Of a stretch of DNA of 64,000 nucleotides, positions 11,391 to 25,548 are shown piece by piece; the first letter of the stretch is position 1, and each line of letters begins with the position of its first letter. Position numbers and translations under genes: made by a program. This DNA comes from Corythucha ciliata (taxonomy: Eukaryota > Arthropoda > Insecta > Hemiptera > Tingidae), in NCBI GenBank assembly GCA_038030265.1, contig CM075942.1:46528751-46592750 (forward strand). The letters are read 5' to 3'. Under the pieces are notes generated by a model. It was not told the DNA's origin. It saw nothing but the letters and a program-made list of their open reading frames with translations, and did not search any database.

Positions 11391-14300
11391 CCCGCAGCAT
11401 CCTCTCCATTTTAAAAAATAACACAAGAAAAATTGTGAGCCGAAAATCATGATTGGTACAGTATAAAGATTTATGTTTTATTCTTCTGTCCCACTAAAAT
11501 CATTGAAAGGTGAAAATTTGATTTTTTGGACCGAAAAAAAAAGTTGTTTTGCAACCAAATGACTACTTCTGAGGTCGGACAATTGTGTTTGGAAACAATA
11601 GTACGTAGTTCGTTTTTTGAGGCTCAACAGTAATTTTTAACTTCGAATCGGTTAATATTTGGCCCCATACCCCACCTCGAGCCCTTGCTCCGATTTGCAC
11701 TCGTCTCGACTCGGCCACTTCAAACACACACGTCGTGTGTCGTGCGTCGTGTGTCTCGCAGTGCAACGGGGCGCAGAATATTTTGCACCCGGCAGAATTT
11801 GCACCCGGTGCTTCAGAAAACTCTTTCTACCCCCTCCCCACATCTCTTCTGCGCGTCATTCGCGTGGTCCATCATGTCGCCCTATTCGCCGTTCGAACCA
11901 AATCGACCGTTTCATATTTTTTAGGGGGAAAAAACAGAGAATAACCCACAAAATTGGGTCAAAGAATTGCAACGTTGGCATTTAAAACTTTACTAAAAGC
12001 GTGATCCCGATCTTTTTTTCTTCTTCTTTATGATGACATTATTTGCCTTACGTCGTAAAGGAAGATAGAAAGGTACGAAAAAAAAAGAGAAAAAAGTATG
12101 GGAAGGACGCCTGGACGGAGCGGTTTTCGTTCCAGTTTTAAAGGAGAGGTTTATTTGCTCAAGTGCTGCCCCCGTTTGTATTAATAAATCATTTAAGAGA
12201 CTGAAGCAAGTCGCCGGATTAAGTAATTATAGGATCGAGCTCGCGTGTAACCACGCTTTAAAAGAAGTGTGAGGTGGTTGGATTTAACATGGCCCATTTT
12301 GTCTGGATTAAAAGGAAGTTGGCTATAGTTCGCGACAGTGTAGCAGTCGGTACTGGAAATTCGGATAGATATATCGTATAGATTGAAAAATGGTTTGTAC
12401 TATAGTCCAAACGGTTCAACCCCTCAGTCACCCTCAGCAGTAGATTTTGCAGAACCACACGCGCTGTTCATGAACCCCTTTCACTTCCCGCTGTCATATA
12501 TTTCACGTTTCGATCTCGTAGCGGCTGAAATTAAGTGAAAACGACGGTTAATAAGCTATATAAAACAAATTCAATTTAAGAAAAAAACCAATTAGGGAGG
12601 GAAACCTTTTCAAACGTCTCTATTCTTGCCAACCGGAGACAATTTTTCCTCTTTTGTATTCAATGGCGTCAAAAAAAAGAACAGAAAAATAAGACGTGCG
12701 GTCGTAGTATAAGGGGTTGAAACGTGACTTTTGACTAATCTGTCCCCCCCTCTCCACCACCATCATAATACTGCCCTTGTCAAATCCCGTTTCTGATTGA
12801 TTTCCATTCGTGAAAAGGATAAAAAGGACTGGGAGGATTACTTTAAGGGGAGAGAAAATCACGACCGATTTGCTTCCAACTGAACAGTAATATGTTTACA
12901 TTAAGCGCCTCATTCCCGGGGTTTCTAAAAAGAGCACCCCCCTCCCTCCTGGTAAGTGTCAAACGATAAAATTGAAGAACTTTTAGCTTATTTTATGCGT
13001 GCAAGACGCCCGACGTTTTCGCTCGGTTGATTGGTAAATGGGAAAAATAGGGTGTTTTCCTATTTTGAACTCGGCGATATACTCGTATACGAAACTGCCT
13101 TTTCATTGTGGAAACTAATTCATTTTTATGCAATTTAATTGTTCGCTAAAAAGAATGGAAAGTAGCGTTGTTGTTGTTGGTAGGTATAAACGTTTTCTCC
13201 TTGTTTGTCGAGCGCCCTTGTTTCGATGTTTATCAGAATTTTCGTATAGGCACGTTATTTATACGAGCGTGAACGTGGGGTGCGTTCATATGAGCCATCA
13301 GGCGTCCAAAATTGGCGTACATTTCTCCGTATTTTTTTTCTGAATATTTCGGACCATGCGAAAGGAACTGAAATTTGATATGTGCTTGTGATAACAATGA
13401 GTCGTTCTTCGAGTTTATAGCAATGAGACAAATGATGTGGCTGGAGGGGAGGGCTCGGATGTGTTTTGTTGTTTTTATTTTTGTTTGGAACGTGTCACTA
13501 TTTTCTTCCGAATTCACGAGTGACCCATTTTTTACGAGCGTGCACAAATTAGCTGTTTGAAATAAAAAACGGAACAAAAAAAAATTGATTTTGCGTCACT
13601 GTCGCAGACTTGACCGCCTCATTTTGGGCGTTTCTCTTTTTTATACGATATTGGCGATTCAGATTAACCAAATGCGCTCTGGTGGCGGCCCCACCGAAGT
13701 AAGAAGAGCGGTAGACTTTCCATGGGCTCTTATGAGAAAACGCAGTTTTTGTTCTTTTTATGAGTTTTTAGGATTTTTAAAGTTCATTTCTATGAAATAT
13801 TAGTTGGTATTACTACCGACTTTAACAATTAAACTCACCATCGAGAAATAATTGAGATAAAATGAAAGAACTCGCGGTGAGAAAATTTCGCGCTGCGAGA
13901 GAGATTTTTCCTCCCGTCCTTGATGAATAATGGAAAAATCCCCCTACCCTATGCAGAATATTGTGCAAATTAAAAACGCAATAAGTTTTCAAATATCTTT
14001 GCGAATTTCCGGTTAAGAAGGGTTGTTCAGCCCCAAAAACAGACTGTCCTTAACCAAATATTATGTAATTTTCCCCAACATGGGTGTGTTTATCAATGCA
14101 CTTATTCTAAAGACAAAGCTGGGATAAGTCTGGTTTCTATGGGCCTTTTGGTAATCAGTAATGCAAAGTTCTCCGAGCTATTACATGAGAACTCCGGTGA
14201 TTGATAAACCCACCCTGGTCTAATTCCCCTCCAGTAGGCACAGGAAGGTAATTAAAGGAGTTATTAATAAAAGGTTTTCTGTATGAAATTCTTACTAGTC

Positions 14301-14560
14301 ACATTTGAGACTTTTTGAGACTCAAATGCCTTGTTTGAATTGAACAAGCTGGAACAAGCCGGATTATGGATAAGTGGTAGTTTTTTATCCAAGTGGTTAA
14401 GTTTTCAAGTAAAATTAGCGCATTAAAAGACGCGATTTCATGAGTTTACCCTATTCTGCAAAGAAAGCGAATTTCATCCCAGAAACTGACTGTGCTCACA
14501 TAAAAAGGGACAATATGTTCCACGAAGAACTTCCACTTTTGCCGGTTAAACGATCGGTGT
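11391..14560. other. Non-coding, no recognised feature
   Basis: A second GC-richer patch with overlapping open frames lies at about 11,650-11,900 and cannot be assigned. The rest is AT-rich with no exon-like segment. Confidence 0.45.
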
Positions 14561-15930
14561 AGCCTTCTAATGGATAAAAGCTTTCAATTCTTGAATTAAC
14601 GATTTGTCTCCATTTTAGCCGCGAATTAGCGATTTATCTCCATTTCAGCGATTTTCCTTGCAAAGAATTTGTGTTTTTTCTGATTTGAGCCGCTAATGAG
14701 CCATGTGATTATTACCCGTGAATTATCGCTAAATTTTCTATTTTTAGCCACGAAGTTGTCTCAAGAAACCGTGACTTGCCATTTGCTCTATTCAATCCGG
14801 AGAATATAGCAAATGTTTTCAATTTAACGCCGAAAACATCCATTTTTTCCTGACTTCAGCCGCAAATTAGCGTTTTTCATCAGTCTATCAGCTAATTAGG
14901 GATTTTTCTACGTTTCATCAACGAATTAAAAGTTACCCCAATTTTCCCCGCGAACTACCCAACGCTTTTTCTGAAATTTGGCCGCGGATTAGCGATTTTT
15001 TTCACTTTCTGGCACGAAGTTACGATCAGAAGCCGCGAATTGACGTTTTCTCTACTTAGCCCACGAATTAGTCAATTTTATTGATAAGTTAGCAAGTTTT
15101 CTCCATTTTAGCCGCTAATTAGCAATTTTGGTCATTTCTGCAAGTTTTCACCCTTATTAGCCGTGAGTTATAGCGATTTATCTGAATTTTGCAGTGAGTT
15201 CGTATTTTTATTTATTGCAGCCGCTAATTAGCGATTTGTCTCAATTGCATCCATGAATTAGCAACTTTTCTTAATTTCAGCTCCGACTTAGCGATTTGCT
15301 TGGCTTGCTTTTAGCTATGAATTAGCGTTTTTTCGCAGTTTGAGCCACGAACTTGCCTTCAGAAGCTCAAAATTTTCGTTTTCTTACATCTAGCATCTGA
15401 GCCCTTTTATTTATTTATTCGTCACGTTAGCCGTGATGAATACGTGATTTTGACTGCTAAAGAGCGATTTCCCACAGTTGTATCCGTGAACTAGCACTTT
15501 TCTTAATTTTCCCTTTTAGCAAAAGCTTCTTTAGAATTAGCTTTTTTTTTCACTTTTAGCAATGAATTAGCGTTTTTTCAGATTGAGCCACGAACTTCCG
15601 TTCTGAATAAGCCGAGAATTCATGCTTTCGTAATTTTAGGGGCGAATTAGCGCTTTTTTTCATTGGCGAATTATTGATTTTTCACAATTTTATCCGTTAA
15701 TTAGTGTTTTTCATAATTTTAAACGCTAATGACTGTAATTTACACTTTATCCGCGATTTTAAAGCTTTTTCTCAATTTTTGCTGTGAAGTTTTCTTAACT
15801 TTATCCGTGATTTAGCACTTTTTCTTATTTATGGCCGAGAATCAGTTTTCTTTCTCAATAATTTCAGCCGTTAATTAGCCATTTATCTCAATTTCAGTCC
15901 CCAATTAGCCTTATTTTCCGTTTTGGTCTG
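14560..15930. repeat. Decayed minisatellite (gccgcgaattagcgattttt type)
   Basis: The words gcgaattagcg, tttttctcaatttt and ttagccgc recur about every 30-45 bp with heavy divergence. The same family is at 18.2-19.5 and 26.3-28.6 kb, and in inverse orientation at 40.4-41.6 kb inside a hAT-type element. Ends of a carrier element are not visible here. Confidence 0.8.
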
Positions 15931-18230
15931 GATTAAGCGGGGGATTGGACGACCACGAGAAGGCGCGAATTTGTAGCGATTTTCATTTCCACAAAAATCC
16001 TAGGGGCGCCAAAATCCAACATTAAAGATGATTATTTACCACTGTATGCCACGGGCGGGCCATTCAGGAAGACTCAGCTGAGTCAGCGGGCCACTTTTTG
16101 GCCCGCGAGCTCTCGGTTGGGCCCACGGCGGCCTACACCTTGGCGTCCTCTATTTGGCCGCGTATACAATATTTGGTGCTTAACTCCACTTCCCCTTTTT
16201 TGTAGCTCCTTGATGAGACCGGGCATTTATCAAATTTATATTGATTCACATAGGCAACATTGTGAGACAACAAAAAGAGATAATGACTACGTACTGTCCA
16301 TTATAGGTACAAACCATAGGATACTAAATTCACTACGTTCCCGAAATGTAATCCTTTGAAAGCAGGTCGTAGAAGGTCGATCGAAGAAAGGTCGTAACCT
16401 CAAATCCTTTTTCAATCAAGTGTGGCGATAATTAAGACGGAAAACATTGTAAACTCCTTAAAAACTGCAAAAACACCATTATCCACAACCCATACGTTGG
16501 TGGTAAGAGTAGGGCTCTTTTCCGCCATTGCGCCTTGACGCTAGCGCTACAAGTGATAATCTGAATCGCCAATAGTTGCAGTGCCCCCAAGAGATGATTA
16601 TCCGAACTTCTTTCCAGAAGAGTGGGTGTGACGTCACTCGTAAATGCATAGACACACCCGTCTCACTCACTCCTTGATCTGAAAAAATTAAATTCAACCC
16701 CCAGGGGCCACACCCGTGTCAATCAACAACAAAAAAAGTCGATGCTTCTTATTTCGCATTTTCTCTTTGATGGGAGGAGCAGTGATTGCGGAATTTCAAA
16801 GGCATATAGTATGGGCACGAGTGAGTTCGATTATCAAAGCGCCTTCCTGACTAGGAGTGCCCCCCCCCCCCAACAATCTTCGTAACACTATAAGAGAACT
16901 GAAATTTGTTTTCCCCTCCAAATAGCGTACAGGTTACGATTCTTTCCTAGCGCGGCAAAAGCGACATTATAGGACGAGTGAAAGTGATTCCTCTTTTATG
17001 CAGCATTCCATTAAAAGGGAAGACGTTTTTTTCCTCGCTAAATAAATTCATAAGTATTGTTGCGCGAAACTTTTTTAAAATACAATTTGGGATTGGCCCT
17101 TAAAAATAATCAACAAAAAAAGCTTTCTTTTTGAACCGTTACACATTTGGAGGACGACCAGGGGCAAGTGTCACGGTCATGTTCTTCCTGAATTGCCAGC
17201 GGACGTCCTTGAGAACGGTACAGGGTGGAGGTTTGAGACGCGACGGATTGCATTTTATTTGCTTTGAACACAGTTTAAAATGTCCAAAAAATAAACTTTT
17301 GCCAATCTATAGGGAGATGACCTTTTTCCAAATGTTCCGAAACACTTATAACGTCTGGTTTTCAAAGCTTTTAACTAAAAAATGTTAATGTCCGCAGCTG
17401 GGTGACCTTTTACGATGTAGATGGTGACAATGACGGGGGAAACTTGCAGCTTGAGATCCGTTATTTTATGTTTAAGAAAAATGAAACTTTTTTTAGCCTC
17501 CCTTTCCCCCGCTACTGTTCATTCTGGTAACCTTAAACCATGTTATTGAGAATCAGAATGTAATAATAGCGCTCTTCTTCTAAAAGGATAGCGTTCGTAT
17601 GATCTGCTTTCCTGATTTGGTGGGGGGTGGTGGTAGGACCTTCATGAGTATACAATGGATGAAATAAGGAAGGAGGATGACGTGAAAGGAGTCTCTGTCA
17701 CGTCCTTGCTCTTTTTAAAGAAAAAATGGGAAAGAAGCAATTTATTTAATTGCTATGTATCAGAACGGGGTTAAACGAATAAGAGAATTGAATTGGCATA
17801 TGGCAGGGGAGGAAGGGGGACGTGAGAGAAAAATTCAGCGTGGCTTCTTTTCAACGAAAATGAGGGTAATACTGTAGCTGTTTGGGCAATACAGTATTCC
17901 ATCACACCTACAGAATCGCACACCAATTAACATTCCAGATCCTGGTTTTATTCATTTATTTATTTTTTTTCTTCTCTCTTTTGAACCTTGACACGCTCCA
18001 TTTTTAAGTACTGGTTGAAATAAATAAAAACAGTGTTTGTTAGCGGCTTCTGCTGGTCGTATAAGTAATTTCCACCTGGCCAAAGACGGCCATGTGCCTG
18101 GTATAATTTCCCCCTTGAATTTCACAACCTTTTGGGCTGTTACAGTTTCACCAAAGCGATGGCATTCATGCTACGCCACTTTAACATGCACATGGCAATC
18201 CACCCAAAAGTATACTTTTTATTCTTGTTC
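15931..18230. other. Non-coding, no recognised feature
   Basis: Includes a GC-rich patch at about 16,045-16,160 with inverted words (gcgggcca / tggcccgc), possibly a decayed transposon end. A short - strand open segment ending near 17,137 is discussed in the findings. Confidence 0.45.
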
Positions 18231-19520
18231 ACTGGAGGCTTTTCTCAATTTTAGCCACAAATTAGTGCTTTTTGTCAATTTCAACAGCGAATTTGGGTTT
18301 TTTTTCTCAATTTTAGTCACGTAGTTCCCTCCGTGAATAGGCGTTTTCTCAATTTTGACCGCAAATGAGCGCTTTTTATCAATTTGGCTCTTCTTCTCAA
18401 TTTCAACCGTGAATTAAAGGCTTTTTTTCTCAATTTTAGCCGCGAATGAACGCTTCTTGCTAATTTTTGGCGCGAATTGGCACTTTTTCTCAATTTTAGC
18501 CATGAAATTCCCTCCAGAAACGGCGAACTGGCGTTTTCTCAATTTGAGCCGAAAATCAGCGCTTTTGCTCATTTTTAGCTGTGGATTAGCGCTTTATATC
18601 AGTTTTGACTGCGAATTAGCGCTTCTCCTCCATTTTAGCGATGCTTTTTTATCATTAGTCTTCAATAGCGCTTTTTTAATTTTAGCCGCATGAAGTTGAT
18701 GATTGACGTTGCATCAATTCTACCCGCGAATGGGGGCACTTTTTTCTGAATTTTAGCCGCGGATTTGCACCAAGAAGAGGGGATTAGAGGTTGTTTACCG
18801 CCAGTTAGCGATTTTTATTCAATTTTGGTCTTGAAGTTACGTAGAAAACCCGTGAATAAGGACATTTCATCCATTTTAGCAACGAATAAGCTCTTATTCG
18901 CAGTTTCAGCCTCGAATATAAATGTATTTTTTTCAATCTCTTAGCCGCGTGATTGGCCCATGAACAGCCCGTTAGCGAGCCTTCTCAGTTTTAGCTGCCT
19001 AAGGACCAACCGAATTAGGAGGATCAGTGTATGCGAGTCAACTTTTCGTTCAGGTCCAACCGCCAAGTTTCGTTTTCACGCTCATATATCCCAATGGCGA
19101 CAAACTCTGCGATTTAAGAAATGTTGCGGATTTCCCTCTCACAAATACCAATTTCGCGGGGTCTAGTCATTCAAAAACCCAATTTGGAGGGCCTTATGTT
19201 CTTTCAAAAAACAAATGTTCTTAGATTTGACGCTGACTGAACCCAATTCCGATTCCACATAACTGCGAAATTGCTAGTCCCGGGGCTAAATATCCGCGAT
19301 CTGTTTTGAGACCTTCCCGCCGCAAAATTGTAAGCTTCGGCTGCTGTGGCTCCGGGGCTGTGGGCTCGGACGTCGCCCAAAGTCTGACAAATGCCGCGAC
19401 ATTGCAACATCTGAAGCAAAATATCCGGGAAATTGGAAGTTTTTGGCCGCAAACTTTCGGAGCCTTTTCATTAGGCTCATGGAAACCGTGAATTAGCACG
19501 TTTTATGATTTTTTTAAAAC
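18230..19520. repeat. Decayed minisatellite (ctcaattttagccgcgaatt type)
   Basis: Same family as 14.6-15.9 kb. Around 19.0-19.5 kb it grades into the caaatttcgcgg type. Several short open frames here (for example 19,204-19,499) are repeat by-products. Confidence 0.75.
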
Positions 19521-20949
19521 GTTTTTTAATCAGGCAGCCAGATTTTAAGGCCAAAAAATGAGATTTAAACGTTATTGACTGCTTCCTGGGCAACTTTTAC
19601 TAATTCTAATGGTCAAAGTTGTCCCCCCTGTGAATCGACTGAATTTGGCGCTTAAAAAGGGCAGAAATTAGAGCAGTTTAATTCATCTATTTGATATAAT
19701 TCCGAATCTCTCGCCTTGGAGGCCGGTTTCCCCGTCCGAATTTGCACCTTTCAGTTCTCAATGTTCTTAACTGAGTAACTGACGCGAATTTCACTGCAGG
19801 AACTCGTAACCTCCATTAAGTTACTTCACCAGGTCTGTACTGGTTAGGCGTCAACAATTTACAATTTTCTCGCAATTGATTATGTTCTTCGGGAAAATAT
19901 GTTAATTTTAGGTGAGAAGTGAGGTCTCAAAGTTAATGCGCCGACTGATACCAGTTCCAGTGGTATGACGTTGGGCGTCTAATGTAACAAGTACAAGTAC
20001 CATTGTTTGTCCTTGGGAACTCATCGATTATATTTATTAATTTATACGAAAGGACTATTATTTACAATTACGTTGCGTGTAAAAACTGGTAGTGAGCATC
20101 AAGCGCCTTTGGGCTTAACTAACTTTTTATTATGCTATAGTTAACGTCCTTGATGACTTTAATATCGTGAAAAAAATTTATCTATTAACCGTTTGTTTTA
20201 GCTATAATGATAAATGTTAAGCGCGTTTAATTATAGAGTTGTCTTTTAACGGTAAATGAAAAACACCTGCAGGGATCGAACGAGTTTTGATGGAGGGGAC
20301 GGTGGAAGGGAACTAAGTCGCGGATGCCAATTTCTGTTCTTTGTGTGAAACACGTGTTTTTCTACCGGATAGATTTGTGTTACTTCGTTCTTAAATCACG
20401 TGGCTTATTTTTTGTATACGTTTCACATATAATTCGATAGGTATCCGTATTTTTATTTTATTTTTTTTAGGAAACCCGAAGAATCAAACAGATTTCTCTT
20501 TTGCAGGGGGGAGTCTATAGCACCCCCCCCCCTTCACTCCAAAAACGATGAGCTCAGTTTTCTTCGTTCTTTCCAAAATAAAAACTGCTTCCATTTTAGA
20601 AAGAAAAAGTCCCGGTATGTAGAGGAATGTGGTCTACAGTTATGCCTATATGTGTGTCTTCTTTTGTTGGCAGTCTTGAACTCCTCTCTCTCTCTCACTC
20701 TCTCTGCTTTTTCCTTTACCTGTATGAAAAAGCGGTCCCTCATTATTTGTTTTTATCCGAGGCATACCTATGGGCATTTCACGAAGTGAGACCTTTTCTT
20801 GTTTTGTTATAGGCGGAACGTAATAAAGATGAAAAATAGCCCCCCTGTCCCCGTCACGTTAAAAGTTTTAAAAAACATTTATAACTTTCACCGTTTAATG
20901 TTCTTCTTTTGTCACAGCTCTTAATAGAGGTTTTTTTGTGTGTTTCTAG
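19521..20949. other. Upstream flank or intron of Shroom, no exon recognised
   Basis: The first Shroom exon I can place (20,950) begins mid-codon, so this stretch is probably intron. No PDZ or ASD1 coding sequence was recognised in it or further upstream. A CT-rich microsatellite lies near 20,684-20,705. Confidence 0.45.
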
Positions 20950-23284
20950 GAGTCAATCAAAAGCGTCGTATTTGGCCTACAGAAAAGAGCCGAAAGACAA
21001 AGAGAAGGGTCTTCCGAACTTCCAGGGCAGCTACAAGCGAACTATGTCCCCTACTGGGGCGAGAATCATTAATACCTCAGGTGACGACTATAAGGCTGCG
21101 GGCTTTTTGTTGTGTGGACTTTAAAATTATAATTTTCGCTTGTTATAACAGACGAAAAAATCGAGGATTTCGAAATCAAAAACGGTCTCGAGGAGAATGA
21201 GTCGACGATCGACCTGTTGAAAACGGAAGACAAAACTCCTAGTCATGAAACGGGCGATTCCATTTCATCGATCGACCCCTTGTGCTCACAGGGGGGAGGC
21301 GTGAATAACAATAATAATAATTTCGAGGGCAAAGAGAACACTCTTTCGAAAACACTGCCCAGAAATCTTAATTGTTCAGTGGGTTCAAGCACTGCCGTGC
21401 CTCTGAAAAGGATATCGCGGCCACCGCGCGCACAGTCTGATCCAACTTCGTCGGCTAAAGTCGAAAAGAAAACTGTCTCGGTGTCGGCATCCACTCAGGA
21501 TAATTTCGGTAAAGTATCGCGATAAAAAAGAAGAAGAATTTCGCATTCAAACAAAATGTCGAATAGCAGATGAAGAGAGGCAGACTGAAGACGGAAAACC
21601 CTGTTCGATTCTCGTCGGTCGATCGCAAAGCGATCGAACGGGCGAGACAAGGAAGGAAGAAAGAGGTCGCGGTATGAGTGACGCCGCCTCGCAAACAACG
21701 CCGGCTCCCTCGCCGCCACCATCGTCGTCGTCGGCGACGACGGTGGCTCCTCATCGGCGCCCTCTTCAAGAGGAGGTCGAATGCGAGCAACTGTCGAGGG
21801 ATCTGGCGAGTCAACTTTCACCCTCGCACAAACTCCACGGTATCCTAGGTAATGGTTTTGTTGTTGTTTGCACGTGCGTGCGTTCTTTAACGAGAAGTTT
21901 TCATATAAATGGCAACGACGCCGTGAGATTTTATTATTTTTATTTAATTGAACAGTTCCTGGCCCAGAAGTAAAACGAACAACAGACTACGTATCAGGTT
22001 TATTTCGTATGGACTTTGCGCCGAGAACGAGGAGTTCAATTTCATCCCTTCCAACTCTGACAGCGTCGACAAATACGTAAGTGACTACTGCACGGCTTTC
22101 TAAGCTCCAACTGGGGATTTTCTTGTTATAATAACGTGTTCTTATTCAGGGAAACGGACAATTCTGCCTCGAGTTCTTCACACTCAGATAGCATCCGCAT
22201 ACCTACAAATACTTCGATAGAAAATAATGGAAACTCATCAATAAGTAGTTTGCAACAGAAAAAAGTAATGCGCCCCCCCTCCAACATCCTTTTTACGACG
22301 TGGTGAAAAATTGATTCGAAAAAAAAAAAAAATACTTCCGAAAATTACAGCAAGAATTGATGCACCGACTTTCGAAAAAATTGAGCGTCCTTCGAGCGGA
22401 GTCCGTCGCAGTCAACGAAGAGATTGCCCTGAATGAAGCACTGGGCGTCACTGTCACGGAGCGCGTGGAAAAAGTAGCCCGGCCGCAGGAAGTCGCTAAA
22501 TTCCGGTTGCACGTCAAAGAAGTTGGCCACATCACGAGTCTTCTTTTGAGCCTGTCGGGGCGGTTGGCTCGAGCCGAAAACGCTCTTTTAACACTGAGCT
22601 CCAGTCATCAGGATCGGGTGAGTTTCTCCCCCCCCCCTTTTAGTCCCTTCGTTCTTTTCAGGCTCCAAAATTCATTGTTTTCTCTGTCCCGTAGCGTTTT
22701 ATTAAGACAGGGAATCTCAAGGTATTATATGTATTGTGTGTGTGTGGGGGGGGGGGGGAGAATTACCAATTTCGGTTATACGAAACCCTGAGAATTCAAT
22801 CGCGGAACCTCCTCACTCTTCTTGTGGTCAACTTAGAAGTTCCTCGTTGTGGGGACGCAGGCCTACAGAGTGGACTCATGTTTGAGGGCTCAAATCCGAA
22901 TGCGCCCCACTGGATCGCCTTAGACCCCAATGGGGGGATGATATAGACGCCACTACTCCCTACCGAAATGAGTAAAACTTGTTCTCTATTATATACTTCT
23001 CCCCCTCTCCTCTTTTTTCACAGAAATCCTACGAAGACAAAAGGGATAAACTTTTGGGTCAATTGAACGAAGCGAAACAATTGAAATCGAATATCGACCA
23101 GAGGAGCGGTAGCGTCTCCTCAATGTTGTACAATTATCTAACCGGCGAAGAGTACACCGACTACGATCATTTTATCAACATGAAGTCGAAACTTTTAGTC
23201 GATTCGAGAGAGATAGCGGAGAAAATTCAATTAGGCGAAGAGCAACTCGCTGCCCTCAAAGAAACTTTGGATCAAGTAAGGTAG
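20950..23284 (+). CDS. Shroom: Shroom, C-terminal portion with ASD2 domain (5' partial)
   Basis: Shroom binds Rho kinase through its C-terminal ASD2 domain and drives apical actomyosin constriction in epithelia. Seven exons join in frame into 509 residues: 20,950-21,080; 21,152-21,508; 21,570-21,848; 21,956-22,076; 22,150-22,264; 22,351-22,617; 23,024-23,284. All introns are GT-AG and short (61-107 bp, the last 406 bp). The last two exons form ASD2. Diagnostic words are LLLSLSGRLARAENAL, YEDKRDKLL, TDYDHFINMKSKLLVDSRE and IQLGEEQL, ending in a stop where family members also end. Upstream come ELSRDLASQLSPSHKLHGIL-like and TTDYVSGLF segments, also seen near ASD2 in the family, and a Ser/Asn-rich linker. 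The first placed exon starts mid-codon, so N-terminal exons (PDZ, ASD1) lie upstream or are missing. Exon joins were deduced by eye from splice sites and frame. Confidence 0.92.
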
Positions 23285-24020
23285 TAAAAAAGAGACAACA
23301 AACAACGGATAGTTTTAAACGTCATTCCCGGATTTTTTAAATTTTTTAATTTTTTTTTGTTATCGAGACTGAACACATTTCCAATTTTTTTCTCCGGAAG
23401 AACCGCAGATGTTGCTTTAAATCTTGTTAAAAATCGCTGACATCATACCTTGTCACTAGTCGACTTCATTGTATGCCATTTTTTTTTTTAAAATAATAAT
23501 GCTGCCCTCTGTACTAACGTGTACATTAAGCCCCGTCCCCTATCAGCATAAAAAAACGTTACGATTGGCCAATCGACTCCAGTTTCGTCTTATCTATAAA
23601 TAAACCGACTCCTATTATATTTTAATTGTAAATCATTAATACTTAATGATGACCTTAACAGTAATTTATTTTTAATTTCTTGAAAATGGCTGAAGTCAAT
23701 TTTTAGAGATTTGTTTTATTTCCTCCTTATTTTACTCCAGTTCTTTTTTTTCGCTGCCGAAATTTGAAATCAGCCGGGAAAGAGTTTTTGTTATCCTTTC
23801 AAACCCTTGAAAAGCTTTGTATTATGTGATAGTGAACTACACAAAAACAAGAATGTTGTGCGTTTGTAACTTTAAAAAAAAAATGCGATTTAGTTGGGAC
23901 TCTCCCCCTCGTCCCCAGAGTTCTTTGTTTTAGTAAAACTGTAAATAACTATTATTAAAAAACAAAACGTACTATGTTAATATTGTAAATAAATCTTAAG
24001 CATCCTGGTGCTATTAAAGA
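23285..24020 (+). other. Shroom 3' untranslated region with poly(A) signal
   Basis: AT-rich sequence follows the stop codon. AATAAA at 23,988-23,993 is the best cleavage signal, implying a 3' UTR of roughly 700 nt. A second weak signal (attaaa) is near 24,013. Confidence 0.6.
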
Positions 24021-25548
24021 AAAAATGAATGCTATCGACAATCGTTTTATTTTTTTACTCCCGGGATAGGCAACGACCTTCAAGACAAAAGTGAAGATAG
24101 GCAATGACATGCACGACTGTATGAAAAATGACCCCGAAACTTCATCCGTATAGCGTGTAATATCTTATATATATACTTATTAAATCTCTCCGAAATTAAA
24201 AACCCAAAACTTGCAATTGCGTGGATATTCAACCGCTGAATAAATGTCACAATTACACGGCTATTTGTCAGTGTATGGGCGCAGTCCGGGCCACCTAGTC
24301 GACCTAAAAGCTCCGGATGATGTAATTTTGCGGCTATTTCTCTCCATTTTTTACCTGCAAATGCAGGTAATATTGAAAAGTTTATGATCCATTTTAGCTG
24401 CGAATCGGCGATTTTTTTCAACGTAATTACGAAACTACAAAATTTACCAAGGTTGACGTGTGATACACATAGTTTTATGTATGACAAAAGAAAATTGTTA
24501 TGCCTTCTCAACTACCGAAACGCTCGGTTCACTCATACGCGGTATCGAGCGGCGCGGTTTCTATGCGGCATTTGGATTATTCTTTCTTTAACAAACGGTC
24601 ACATGCTGGTCGCATGGGCTCACGGGGCGCCTGATTCAGGCGAGGGGGGGAGGATGTGAAGAAAGTTTGTTGAATGGGGAACTTGCACATTTTTCAAAAG
24701 TTGGTGTTGCTTAAAGAGGGCTCTTCCACAAGTCTATTGGTCACATTAAACTTTGAAATCAGTCAAGGATGCATTTTTAGTGAATTTTTAAAAGTTTTGA
24801 GTGGGGTTTCGATTACGTAAAAACTGACTTATTAAAAATTGATGATGCGGGGAAGAGGGGGCTAGACGCGTTTACTGGGAAGAAATTTTTCATGTTATTT
24901 GTAACAAACAATTTTAGAGTTCCCTCAAATGCTTCACAAGTAAGTATTTACGTCATTTCCCCTCGCACCATCCATCCCATTCTGAAGAACTTTGAACCTT
25001 TTTTAAAAATCTTAAAACGCACCAATCGGGTTGCAACTTCCGTTGTTATCCTTCAGTTCACGGGTCAAATCACTGGTATGCTTTTCTCCCCGATCTGAGA
25101 TTCATGCAAGTTCCCCATTCCGTTGTCCATTAAAACAAAAAACTTAGTGTAAAACAACAAACCTTGTAAATAAAAATAAAAATAATAAAAATAAAATGAA
25201 AGTTTTGTTCTGACAGCAACCTGTCGAGTAAAGTCAAACTTCAGAAAAAGTTTGAATGATATCAACAAATTGTAAATGAAATTTAGGCCGCGATAAAAAT
25301 TCAAAATCATAAAAACTTGATTTGTTTTTACCAGGCCTCTTTTTTAGCTCAAACTGAGCGGGAACGAGATGACGAAAATAATAAATGTAGACCATACCAT
25401 GGCTATAACAGGGCTAGGTATGGGTAGGCTAAACGATTGTGGGGTGGGGGGATTTTTTAAGACGACTTATTTGCAATTAAAATTACATACATTTTCAGAT
25501 CAGTTACATTATAGGGATTCACCGCTGGTGAGAGACCACCAGGTAGCA
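24021..25548. other. Non-coding with decayed repeat fragments
   Basis: Fragments of the gaaacttgcaatt repeat lie at about 24,130-24,420. No coding exon is supported in the remainder. Confidence 0.45.

Noticed and set aside
22293..22535. - strand frames over Shroom
   Set aside because: Complement of the ASD2-coding exon.
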